A stretch of 7,062 nucleotides of DNA from an uncultured Capnocytophaga sp. GTDB lineage: Bacteria > Bacteroidota > Bacteroidia > Flavobacteriales > Flavobacteriaceae. The notes under the pieces are model-generated. The model ran no database searches, was not told where the DNA came from, and saw only the letters and a program-made list of their open reading frames with translations. Made by a program: the position numbers and the translations under genes. Each line of letters starts with the position of its first letter. The first letter of the stretch is position 1. Where the stretch lies: positions 1-7,062 of the forward strand of contig CAJZFM010000110.1 in NCBI GenBank assembly GCA_915070235.1, in the 5' to 3' direction. Shown piece by piece: positions 1-6,914 of the stretch.

Positions 1-229
1 TAAAGAAACCCAATAAAGCGATAGAGGGGATAGTATAGAGCACATTCACAGCCCCTAAGAGCCAAACGGCATACTTGCGGTACTCGCTGATAAAGATTCC
101 CAATAGCACCCCTATAAACGTTGCGATAACAATTGCCAAGAGCGAGATAAGCAAATGCTCAGCAGTGAGGTGCAGGAAGAACGGCGCTTCCTCACGAAGA
201 AGAGAAATAAGATCTGTCAAGATGTTCAT
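1..229 (-). CDS. Osmoprotectant (glycine betaine/choline-type) ABC transporter permease, N-terminal part
   Basis: Only the first 76 residues are in the window; the gene runs off its low-coordinate edge. The protein starts MNILTDLISLLREEAPFFLH and has a membrane segment at about residues 26-48 (LLISLLAIVIATFIGVLLGI), then SEYRK, then a second hydrophobic stretch ending in YTIPSIALLGFF (65-76). The pattern 'H-x-x-hydrophobic segment-G-x-x-x-G ... TIPSIALLGF' is typical of ProW/OpuBB/OpuCB permeases, which form the inner-membrane channel for glycine betaine, carnitine or choline uptake. In many Bacteroidota this permease is fused to its substrate-binding protein; that cannot be checked here. The ATG at 229 gives the family's usual N-terminus and lies 4 bp after the adaptor stop codon, with no promoter motif visible between, so read-through from the efflux operon is likely. 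The substrate is inferred from family resemblance only. Confidence 0.85.
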   Translation of the reverse strand, partial: MNILTDLISLLREEAPFFLHLTAEHLLISLLAIVIATFIGVLLGIFISEYRKYAVWLLGAVNVLYTIPSIALLGFF

Positions 230-233
230 TAGT

Positions 234-1418
234 TTAGTCTTCGTGTTCGCCGCTATTGACCAAGGTAGCATTGATAAAAAAGGCGCCTTTGGTAGCGATT
301 GTTTGCTCGGGGGCTATAGGTTTTACAGGGGCAATGGCAGTATACCCACTTTCGGAAGCTCCTTTTACTACCTCCACTTTCTCAAAAGAGGTTTCTTTAT
401 CCGAAGTTTGGGTTACCAGAAAAATGTAGGATTTACCAGCATCCTCTACGATAGCCTCGTTAGGTACAGCAGGGGTCGTTTGTTTGTCAAGACTGATAAC
501 CCCTGTTACATTCATTCCATTGATGAGCCCTTGTTTGTCACCCTCTACGTGGCAATGTACAATGATGCTTTTGCTTTCGTTTTCAAACGAAGCCGCAATG
601 TTATACACTTGGGCATCATATTCGCGAGAGGTGTTATTGGTAGGGTTGAAGTGCACTTGTTGTCCTACCTTAATGTAAGGCAAGTCACGCTCATACACTT
701 GCAAGTGCAGGTGTAGCGAACTGTTGTCGATGATTTCCACAATAGGGGTGGAGGCATCTATATAAGCCCCTTTGTTAGTATATACCGCACTGATATTCCC
801 ACTAATAGGAGCCACTATCGCCAAAGTAGATTGCATTCCCTTATCGGTGAGTGTTTGAGGGTTTAAGCCCATTAGGCGTATTTGTTCTTCAAGCGAAGCT
901 TTTTCGGTACGGAGAGTGCGTAGCTGAGTAGTAGCGGCTTGTAGGTTCTTACCAGTACCAGCATTCCCTTCATAGAGGGTTTGCTGACGGTCAAGTTCTT
1001 GTTTAGCAAGTTCTATCTGACCATTAACGGTGAGCAAGCGCTGTTGTTGTTGCAAGAATTCTGGGTTAGAAACAGTAGCGATTACTTGCCCTTTTTGCAC
1101 ATAACTGCCTATCTCTACCTTTACGCTCTTGATAATCCCCGCATATACAGTCGATACCTTCGCCTGATGGTCGGCAGGCACGCTCAGTATTCCATTGGCT
1201 TTGAGGGTAGCGGCAAGAGCTTTTTCTTCTATATGTCCCAAACGAATATCTACAGTTTGGATTTGAACTTGGGTAAGGGTGGTGAGGTTGCCTCCTTCTT
1301 CGTGGTGTTCTTCGCGCTCTTCGAGCTTTTGATTATTGGTAGTTGTAGGAGTGCCATTGCAGGCTGATAGACTAATTCCTATAAGGATAAAAGCGATTTT
1401 TATACCATATTTTTTCAT
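234..1418 (-). CDS. czcB: RND efflux periplasmic adaptor lipoprotein (membrane fusion protein, CzcB/CusB type)
   Basis: This 394-residue protein bridges the inner-membrane pump and the outer-membrane channel. The N-terminus MKKYGIKIAF with a hydrophobic core ends in the lipobox LSAC, so the mature protein should begin at lipidated Cys20. A Glu/His-rich patch follows (33-41, EEREEHHEE). The lipoyl/barrel-sandwich domain is split into halves at about 83-115 (ends YVQKGQVIATV) and 197-230 (starts TLAIVAPISGNI). A coiled-coil hairpin at about 117-185 lies between them. A beta-barrel domain (about 235-310, containing VHCHVEG) and a membrane-proximal domain (about 316-385, PNEAIVEDAGKSYIFLV) complete the fold. 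It ends in GEHED. The start lies 5 bp after the pump stop codon, so the two are surely co-transcribed. Adaptor class is clear; metal specificity cannot be read from this protein, and the symbol follows the neighbouring pump. Confidence 0.93.
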   Translation of the reverse strand: MKKYGIKIAFILIGISLSACNGTPTTTNNQKLEEREEHHEEGGNLTTLTQVQIQTVDIRLGHIEEKALAATLKANGILSVPADHQAKVSTVYAGIIKSVKVEIGSYVQKGQVIATVSNPEFLQQQQRLLTVNGQIELAKQELDRQQTLYEGNAGTGKNLQAATTQLRTLRTEKASLEEQIRLMGLNPQTLTDKGMQSTLAIVAPISGNISAVYTNKGAYIDASTPIVEIIDNSSLHLHLQVYERDLPYIKVGQQVHFNPTNNTSREYDAQVYNIAASFENESKSIIVHCHVEGDKQGLINGMNVTGVISLDKQTTPAVPNEAIVEDAGKSYIFLVTQTSDKETSFEKVEVVKGASESGYTAIAPVKPIAPEQTIATKGAFFINATLVNSGEHED

Positions 1419-1423
1419 TTGTT

Positions 1424-4400
1424 TTACTGGTTTAAAAGGGATTGTATTTCTATTACTTTTTGATTAAGCGCCTCGATACTCTCAAGGTATGCCAAGCGGG
1501 TATCTACGGCTGTCTGTAGGGTGTAAAGGTACTCCACATAGCTTATTTCACCTGCGCTATACCCTAACTGATTGGCTCGGATAATGCGCTCGGCTTCAGG
1601 TAGCGCTTCTTGTTTGTAAAACTGATATTTTTGCAAATTCAGTTGGTATTCCTCTTGCAGATTTATCCATTGAGTTTTAAGCTGTTTTTCTGTTTGTTGA
1701 GCTGCTTCTATAGCTGCTTCTTTCTGATATTTATAAGCTTTCACCTTGGCACGGGTAGCGGTAAAAATAGGAACTGAAAGCCCTATGGTGGCAAAGTGAA
1801 AACGTTTACTTCTATCAGTATAGGTCTCTACCCCTCCAATGGTTTGCATTCCTATAAGAGACTGATTGGTATAGCCCAATGTAAGGTCGGGCAGGGCTTG
1901 GGCACGCTCTAGACGTTTGTTGTGCTCAGCTATGTTTGCTTCTTGATAGCTGAGTTGTACCAAAGGGTGCTGAGAGAGTTGTACATCCGAAGGCTCACTG
2001 AGTAACAAAGGCTCATACACGGGCGACTTGGTAATGGTAAATGCTTCTTCTGTTTGCATTAACGTACGCAAGTTGCGATAGGTAGCTTGTTGTATAGTTT
2101 TGTTCTGTTGAAGTAACAAACTTATTTCTCCTTTCTTCACTTGGGCAGTGTTAATATCTATCTTCTTGGTATCCCCTGCTTTATAGCGTACTTCAGCAAT
2201 GCGAATAAAATTATTGTAGAGACTATCAAGCTGCAAGAGCTGTTCCTCTTTAAAAGTCAAATATTGCAATTGCTGATATGCGTTGCGCACTTGCCGCTTC
2301 AGTTCATTCTGCTGAAGGGCTAATTGCCCTTGTTGTAATTGTGTCTCTGCTTGATAGAGCTTTTTGCGAGCAGCAAATACTGTAGGCAAAGGAATAGATT
2401 GTGATACACCTACTGAAAGGTCTTTTTCAGCACTGCTGTACTGCCCGTATTGCCCTGTAAAGTCTGTTTTAGCCAATTCAAAAGAGGTTCGCTCTTTAGC
2501 ACTTGCTCCTTGTAGCTTGAGTTGTGCTGCCTTAATCACTCCATTGTTCTTAAGGGCTATTTGCTCTATTTCTTGTAGCGAGTAAGACTGCTGAGCGTGT
2601 AGCGCTATAGGACTGATAAGCAATAGGGCTATCGTGAGTACTTTAGCTGAAGGACGGCGCCAAGAAAAGGTACTATTGAAAGCGATGTAAAGCAACGGAA
2701 GCACGAAGAGGGTGAGGAAGGTAGCCGATACTAACCCCCCAATAACCACTGTAGCTAAGGGGCGTTGTACTTCTGCTCCTGCTCCTTGACTGAGTGCCAT
2801 AGGTAGGAAACCTAAGCTCGCCACCATAGCCGTCATTAGCACAGGGCGTAAACGCATTTCGGTACCCGTAATCACGCGATGCAAAAGGTTGGTCATTCCT
2901 TCTTTTTTCAGCTGGTTGAAAGTGCCAATAAGCACTATACCGTTGAGCACTGCTACCCCAAAGAGCGCGATAAAACCAATACCCGCACTAATACTAAAAG
3001 GCATTCCCCGAAGAAGCAAGGCAAATACGCCCCCAATGGCACTCATCGGGATAGCGCTAAAGATGAGCAATGATTGTTTTATAGAGTGGAAAGCAAGGTA
3101 TAACAAGAAAAATATTAAAAGTAGGGCTACAGGCACGGCTATGAGCAGTCGGTCGGTGGCTTGTTGTAGGTTCTCAAACTGACCGCCATAGGTAAAGTAA
3201 TAGCCCGTAGGGAGCTTTACGCCCTTTAATTTTTGTTCTATATCACTCACCACACTCTGCACATCGCGCCCTTGCACGTTGAAGCCAATGACGATACGGC
3301 GCTTGCCTGCTTCACGGCTTACTTGTGCGGGGCCTAATTCATATTTGATAGTGGCCAATTGGCTCATCGGTACCTGCCCATTTTCGGTAGCTACCATCAT
3401 ATGCTGTACATCGTCAATTCCGGTACGATGGAGGCTATCGAGGCGTACCACAAGGTCGAACCTTCGTTCGTTCTCGAAGACAACCCCAGCCTTCTTACCA
3501 GCAAAGGCGGTACTGAGTACCTCATTGACCTCTTGCACCGAAAGTCCGTAGTTGGCCAAGCGTACCCGATCGTAAGTAACATTGATTTGCGGAAGTCCGC
3601 TTACTTTTTCGACCTGTGGGGCGGTAGCACCTTCTGTTTTCTGGATAAGTTGGCTTACTCTTTGGGCGTAGTGGGCGAGGGTATCCATGTTTTCTCCAAA
3701 GATTTTTATCGTTACATCCTGTCTGACACCTGTCATCAATTCGTTGAAATGCATTTGTATAGGCTGGCTTTTCTCAAAGAAGACCCCAGGAATATCCTTG
3801 AGCCGCTCAATGATGGCATCTCCTAATTCCTCATAGGAGCGACCACTTTTCCATTGGTCTTGGCTCTTGAGTACGATCACAATATCGGAGGCTTCCAGCG
3901 GCATAGGGTCGGTAGGTATTTCGGCAGAACCTGTTTTGCCTATCACCATTTTCACCTCGTCGAACTCACGAATCAGGCGAGAGGCCTGCATGGAAGTCTC
4001 CAAGCTCTGCTTCAGGGAAGTGCCCGGTGGCAGAATACATTCAAAAACAAAATCGCCTTCTTGTAGTTGTGGAATAAACTCACCTCCCATACGGCTGAAA
4101 ATGCCTACCGCAAGAACGAACAGTACCACGGTACTGCCTATTATCCATCCCCTAAGGCGGATAGAACGGACAAAGAGCGGTTGGTAGTGACGGTAGAGCC
4201 AGCTTATCATTCGCTCGGCAAAACTGCGCTTGTCACTTACTGTTTTAGGTAGGAGCAAAGCGCTCATGGCAGGGATATAAGTCAGGGAAAGGATCAGGGC
4301 ACCCAAAATAGCAAAGACGACGGTTTGTGCCATAGGGCGGAACATCTTGCCCTCTACTCCTACCAAGGTAAGAATGGGAATATACACCATCAGGATGATA

Positions 4401-5755
4401 ATCTCTCCGAAGGCGGCACTACTGCGTATTTTGGAAGCGGAATGGAATACCTCCTCATCCATTTGTGCTTGGGTAAGTCGTTGGTGGTTCTTTCGGATCG
4501 CCAAGTGGTGCATCACTGCTTCTACCACGATAACCGATCCATCTACGATAATTCCGAAATCTATCGCTCCCAAGCTCATCAGGTTGGCACTTACTCCAAA
4601 GAGGTTCATCATTCCTAAGGCAAAGAGCAAGGAGAGCGGAATGGCCGTGGCAACAATCAGTCCGGCACGCAGGTTCCCTAAGAAAAGTACTAAGATGAAG
4701 ATGACAATCAGCGCCCCCTCTAAGAGGTTTTTCTCTACTGTATGGATGGCGCGTTGTACCAAGTCCGTGCGGTCTAAGAATGGCTCTATCACTACATCTT
4801 CAGGTAGGGATTGCTGTATGGTGGGCAGTTTTTCTTTGATACGACTGACTACCTCGTGGCTGTTTTCGCCCTTGAGCATCATCACTACCCCACCTACGGC
4901 ATCCACCTCGCCATTATAGGTAAGGGCACCATAGCGGATGGCACTGCCCAAGCGTACCTCGGCTACATGCTTGATAAAGAGGGGAGGGGTGTGCTTGCCT
5001 ACGGCTATATTGCCTATGTCTTCAAGGGAGCGAGCCATGCCTATTCCTCGGATAAAGTAGGCATTGGGGCGCTTGTCGATATAGGCACCTCCTGTATTTT
5101 GGTTGTTCTGCTCCAAAGCAGTGAAAATATCACTGACACTCACCCCCATGGCACGGAGGCGATCGGGGTCTATAACCACCTCATACTGCTTGAGTTCGCC
5201 TCCAAAGCTGTTGATTTCGGCTATTCCTTTGGTACCATAGAGTTGGCGAGCCACGATCCAGTCCTGCATGGTGCGGAGGTCTTTGGCGGAATATTTGTTT
5301 TTGCTCTGTTCCGTAGGGCGAATGATATACTGATATACCTCCCCCAGTCCGGTACTCACGGGTGAGAGTTCGGGCGAGCCTATGCCTTGAGGGATTTGCT
5401 CCTGTGCCTCCTTGAGCTTTTCATTGACTAGCTGGCGGGCAAAGTAGATGTCCATATCCTCGCTAAAGACGGCTGTGATGACCGAGAGGCCAAAGCGGGA
5501 AATACTGCGTGTTTCCTCCAGCCCAGGAATATTGGCGATGGCTTGCTCAATAGGAAAAGTAACCAGTTGCTCTACCTCTTGTGAGGCCAAAGTAGGGGTA
5601 GAGGTGATGATTTGTACTTGGTTGTTAGTAATATCTGGAACGGCATCAATGGGGAGCCTTGTAGCACTCCATACGCCCCAAAAAATAAGCATAAGGGTCA
5701 TGAATCCTACAAATAGCTTATTTTTGATGCTAAATAGTATGATTTTGTCTAACAT
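1424..5755 (-). CDS. czcA: Heavy-metal RND pump (CzcA/CusA family) fused to a TolC/CzcC-type outer-membrane channel
   Basis: At 1443 residues this is about 400 longer than a normal CzcA. Residues 1-1027 form a complete HME-type RND proton/metal antiporter. TM1 is at about 12-31, TM2-6 at about 343-501, TM7 at about 535-554 and TM8-12 at about 868-1025, with periplasmic porter loops at about 32-342 and 555-867. Family motifs include GGEFIPQLQEGD (557-568) and GKTGSAEIPTDPMP (606-619). TM4 carries DFGIIVDG with D399, D405 and E412, matching the proton-relay/metal residues of divalent-cation CzcA; CusA has Ala in place of the first Asp. Residues 1033-1054 look like a signal peptide. Residues 1055-1443 are an outer-membrane efflux protein with two OEP repeats (about 1060-1230 and 1290-1440), including VRYKAGDTKKIDI and YSAGEISYVEYL; this half contains no cysteine. 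The likely role is export of Zn/Co/Cd/Ni-type cations; the exact metal is inferred. The reading frame is continuous, and no ATG or GTG start lies near the junction. Confidence 0.95.
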   Translation of the reverse strand: MLDKIILFSIKNKLFVGFMTLMLIFWGVWSATRLPIDAVPDITNNQVQIITSTPTLASQEVEQLVTFPIEQAIANIPGLEETRSISRFGLSVITAVFSEDMDIYFARQLVNEKLKEAQEQIPQGIGSPELSPVSTGLGEVYQYIIRPTEQSKNKYSAKDLRTMQDWIVARQLYGTKGIAEINSFGGELKQYEVVIDPDRLRAMGVSVSDIFTALEQNNQNTGGAYIDKRPNAYFIRGIGMARSLEDIGNIAVGKHTPPLFIKHVAEVRLGSAIRYGALTYNGEVDAVGGVVMMLKGENSHEVVSRIKEKLPTIQQSLPEDVVIEPFLDRTDLVQRAIHTVEKNLLEGALIVIFILVLFLGNLRAGLIVATAIPLSLLFALGMMNLFGVSANLMSLGAIDFGIIVDGSVIVVEAVMHHLAIRKNHQRLTQAQMDEEVFHSASKIRSSAAFGEIIILMVYIPILTLVGVEGKMFRPMAQTVVFAILGALILSLTYIPAMSALLLPKTVSDKRSFAERMISWLYRHYQPLFVRSIRLRGWIIGSTVVLFVLAVGIFSRMGGEFIPQLQEGDFVFECILPPGTSLKQSLETSMQASRLIREFDEVKMVIGKTGSAEIPTDPMPLEASDIVIVLKSQDQWKSGRSYEELGDAIIERLKDIPGVFFEKSQPIQMHFNELMTGVRQDVTIKIFGENMDTLAHYAQRVSQLIQKTEGATAPQVEKVSGLPQINVTYDRVRLANYGLSVQEVNEVLSTAFAGKKAGVVFENERRFDLVVRLDSLHRTGIDDVQHMMVATENGQVPMSQLATIKYELGPAQVSREAGKRRIVIGFNVQGRDVQSVVSDIEQKLKGVKLPTGYYFTYGGQFENLQQATDRLLIAVPVALLLIFFLLYLAFHSIKQSLLIFSAIPMSAIGGVFALLLRGMPFSISAGIGFIALFGVAVLNGIVLIGTFNQLKKEGMTNLLHRVITGTEMRLRPVLMTAMVASLGFLPMALSQGAGAEVQRPLATVVIGGLVSATFLTLFVLPLLYIAFNSTFSWRRPSAKVLTIALLLISPIALHAQQSYSLQEIEQIALKNNGVIKAAQLKLQGASAKERTSFELAKTDFTGQYGQYSSAEKDLSVGVSQSIPLPTVFAARKKLYQAETQLQQGQLALQQNELKRQVRNAYQQLQYLTFKEEQLLQLDSLYNNFIRIAEVRYKAGDTKKIDINTAQVKKGEISLLLQQNKTIQQATYRNLRTLMQTEEAFTITKSPVYEPLLLSEPSDVQLSQHPLVQLSYQEANIAEHNKRLERAQALPDLTLGYTNQSLIGMQTIGGVETYTDRSKRFHFATIGLSVPIFTATRAKVKAYKYQKEAAIEAAQQTEKQLKTQWINLQEEYQLNLQKYQFYKQEALPEAERIIRANQLGYSAGEISYVEYLYTLQTAVDTRLAYLESIEALNQKVIEIQSLLNQ
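2594..2659 (-). other. Internal signal peptide at the pump-channel junction
   Basis: After TM12 of the pump (ending about residue 1025, expected to leave the chain in the cytoplasm) comes a basic stretch SWRRPSAK (1031-1038). A 14-residue hydrophobic core VLTIALLLISPIAL (1039-1052) follows, then HA|QQ with a plausible signal peptidase I site after Ala1054. This is the n-h-c layout of a Sec signal peptide, and it precedes directly the mature start of a TolC-like protein. The inference is that the channel is exported through this segment and cut free from the pump. It could instead stay uncut as a thirteenth membrane span. Confidence 0.7.
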
Positions 5756-5770
5756 TTCTAATAAGAATTA

Positions 5771-5811
5771 ATGATTAGTTAATGACTAATGATGGGTGAG
5801 ATGACTAATGA
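5771..5811. repeat. Short direct and inverted repeats in the spacer before the pump gene
   Basis: An 11-bp word, ATGACTAATGA, occurs twice at 5782-5792 and 5801-5811, 19 bp apart start to start. The first copy overlaps an inverted repeat, ATTAGT (5774-5779), 5-base loop TAATG, ACTAAT (5785-5790). The stem is short and AT-only apart from one G:C pair, so it is not a terminator. The spacer has no TAnnTTTG promoter on the minus strand. The repeats could be an operator or an mRNA feature, or may be chance in AT-rich sequence. Confidence 0.4.
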
Positions 5812-5840
5812 ACAATCACTTGAGATGAAGAAAGAAAAGA

Positions 5841-6161
5841 CTATATCTTGGGAGGAGTCCAGATATTCCCATAGTAGTTCGAAGACCATACGGTCAGGGG
5901 ATAGCTATAGGAGGGAATGGTTGCGGTGGCTTGAGCAATGGTTAAGGCCTCATAAGTAGTGGGCGTGCTGATTACCATTTGGCAGCAAGTGCAAATGCAG
6001 AAAGGTGAACAGATATCCAAATGAAAATGAGAGTGTTCCCCAGTTGGGGCTGTTACAAATTCATAAGAAGCTGAAGACTCCTCACCTTCAAGCATATCCG
6101 TACAGGGCAGCCCAGTGAGTGCCAACAGATATAAGCTAAGTATGAAGGTGAAAAATCTCAT
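5841..6161 (-). CDS. Small exported His/Cys-rich protein, DUF6660-like, probable metal-binding accessory
   Basis: The 106-residue protein has a signal-peptide-like N-terminus (MRFFTFILSLYLLALTGLPC). The middle is metal-ligand rich: H43, H45 and H47 (HSHFH) followed by C51, C55, C57, C59 and C60 (CSPFCICTCC). It ends in YYGNIWTPPKI. This layout (hydrophobic start ending PC, His cluster, CSPFCxCxCC, terminal IWxPPK) matches my recollection of the DUF6660 family of Bacteroidota, whose function is not established. It leads the metal-efflux operon, so a role as periplasmic metal buffer, sensor or chaperone is a fair inference. Cys20 is preceded by LP, a poor lipobox. The ATG at 6161 is preferred over an upstream in-frame TTG at 6203, because the extension would translate the promoter and add residues before an already complete signal sequence. 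Confidence 0.82.
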   Translation of the reverse strand: MRFFTFILSLYLLALTGLPCTDMLEGEESSASYEFVTAPTGEHSHFHLDICSPFCICTCCQMVISTPTTYEALTIAQATATIPSYSYPLTVWSSNYYGNIWTPPKI

Positions 6162-6169
6162 ATTGGGGG

Positions 6170-6199
6170 CAAAGATAGTGAAATAATGACATATAGCAA
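6170..6199 (-). promoter_or_regulatory. Bacteroidota-type promoter for the metal-efflux operon
   Basis: On the minus strand, TTG (6199-6197) is followed by exactly 19 bp and then TATCTTTG (6177-6170). This fits the -33/-7 consensus of the Bacteroidota housekeeping sigma factor (TTTG, 19-21 bp, TAnnTTTG). Only 8 bases separate the -7 box from the ATG at 6161, so transcription should begin at or within a few bases of the start codon. It is the only well-formed promoter seen in the gaps of this window, and it fits one transcript from the small protein through pump and adaptor. Confidence 0.8.
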
Positions 6200-6217
6200 T
6201 CAATCAATGATAATTTT

Positions 6218-6243
6218 TTTGCTAATTCCCAAATTTGCTAATT
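6218..6243. repeat. Direct repeat upstream of the efflux promoter, possible operator
   Basis: The 10-bp word TTTGCTAATT occurs perfectly at 6218-6227 and 6234-6243, 16 bp apart start to start. It spans the last codons and stop of the response regulator gene. The copies lie about 20-45 bp upstream of the -33 element, a position usual for activator binding. The 16-bp spacing is shorter than the roughly 21-22 bp of classical LytTR-binding repeats, so the regulator that would bind is unknown. Chance in AT-rich sequence is possible. Confidence 0.35.
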
Positions 6244-6914
6244 ACCTCATACGCCCTACCAATAGGAATTTCGGTCTCACCAATGAAAACAAGTTGGTGG
6301 GTGTACGAACTGATGTGCTGTACATTCACCACGCAACTCTTATTAACGCGTACAAATAACGCAGAGGGCAGCTGGCTATGTATATTCTTAAGGTTAATCC
6401 ACGTAATGTATTTATCGGTAAAAGTGTGGATAATCACGTAGTCTTTCAGAGCCTCTATATAGAGGATATCACTGTGAGCGATGCGGTAATTCCGCCTGTT
6501 AGCACGAATGTTAATGTATTGTGTGTCAGTAGACTCAAAGTCTGTTTTCTGCTGGGTGAGCAATTGGTGGTAACTCTCAGCTTTGGCAACAGCTTTCTTA
6601 AAACGTTCAGGGGTGATAGGCTTTACCAAATAGTCAAGTGCATCTACCTCATAGCTATCTAAGGCATATTGGCTGTAGGCGGTAGTAAATATCACCAAAG
6701 TCTGTTCGGGCAGGGTTCTAGCGAACTCCAAGCCGTTTATCCCTGGCATCTCTATATCTAAAAAGAGCAAATGTACTTCATTTTTCTTCAGAAAGTCCGC
6801 GATGCCCGCTGTATTTTTAAACGAACCCAACAGATTTAACTGACTATACTGCCTAATAAGGCGCTCCATACCAATACGTGCCAAAGGTTCATCATCTACT
6901 ATCAAACAATTCAT
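6222..6914 (-). CDS. LytTR-family response regulator (AlgR/LytR type)
   Basis: The 230-residue protein has a receiver domain (1-115) and a LytTR DNA-binding domain (about 130-228), the standard length for the family. In the receiver, the acidic pocket is D7-D8-E9 and the phosphoacceptor is D53 (FLDIEMPG). The switch Thr lies in FTTAY (T77/T78) and the conserved Lys is K98 (DYLVKPI). The LytTR part shows DILYIEALKDYVIIHT (149-164), FVRVNKSCVVNVQHI (187-201) and IPIGRAY (216-222). It should bind DNA as a dimer when phosphorylated by the kinase encoded just upstream; the two genes overlap by 4 bp. The target is not shown by the sequence. The nearest candidate is the efflux promoter that begins just after its stop codon. 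Some Bacteroidota LytTR pairs control unrelated genes, so this pairing is a hypothesis. Confidence 0.95.
   Translation of the reverse strand: MNCLIVDDEPLARIGMERLIRQYSQLNLLGSFKNTAGIADFLKKNEVHLLFLDIEMPGINGLEFARTLPEQTLVIFTTAYSQYALDSYEVDALDYLVKPITPERFKKAVAKAESYHQLLTQQKTDFESTDTQYINIRANRRNYRIAHSDILYIEALKDYVIIHTFTDKYITWINLKNIHSQLPSALFVRVNKSCVVNVQHISSYTHQLVFIGETEIPIGRAYEVISKFGN

Noticed and set aside
75..716. 213-residue open frame on the plus strand
   Set aside because: It lies antisense to the adaptor and permease genes, has low-complexity unrelated sequence and no recognisable domain. The opposite strand carries well-matched protein families.
2117..2124. TAAGTTTG on the minus strand inside the channel half
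   Set aside because: A bare match to the -7 consensus within a coding region; no gene start follows it.
2590..2660. Frameshift or missed stop that artificially joined pump and channel
   Set aside because: The frame is continuous, the linker has a sensible basic-hydrophobic-A|Q layout, and no ATG or GTG start for a separate channel gene exists nearby.
3397..3582. 61-residue minus-strand frame inside the pump gene
   Set aside because: It is out of frame within an intact, well-conserved RND domain.
4347..5365. Long plus-strand open frames (4347-4919 and 4811-5365) opposite the pump gene
   Set aside because: Both are shadows of the RND coding sequence; their translations show no domain or signal and they overlap each other.
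6162..6203. Upstream TTG start at 6203 adding 14 residues to the small His/Cys-rich protein
   Set aside because: The extension covers the -7 box and its spacer, and would bury the signal-peptide N-terminus.
6205..6235. Run of seven T on the plus strand (A on the minus strand) after the response regulator, as a terminator
   Set aside because: On the minus strand the run is A, not U-encoding T, and no GC-rich stem precedes it.
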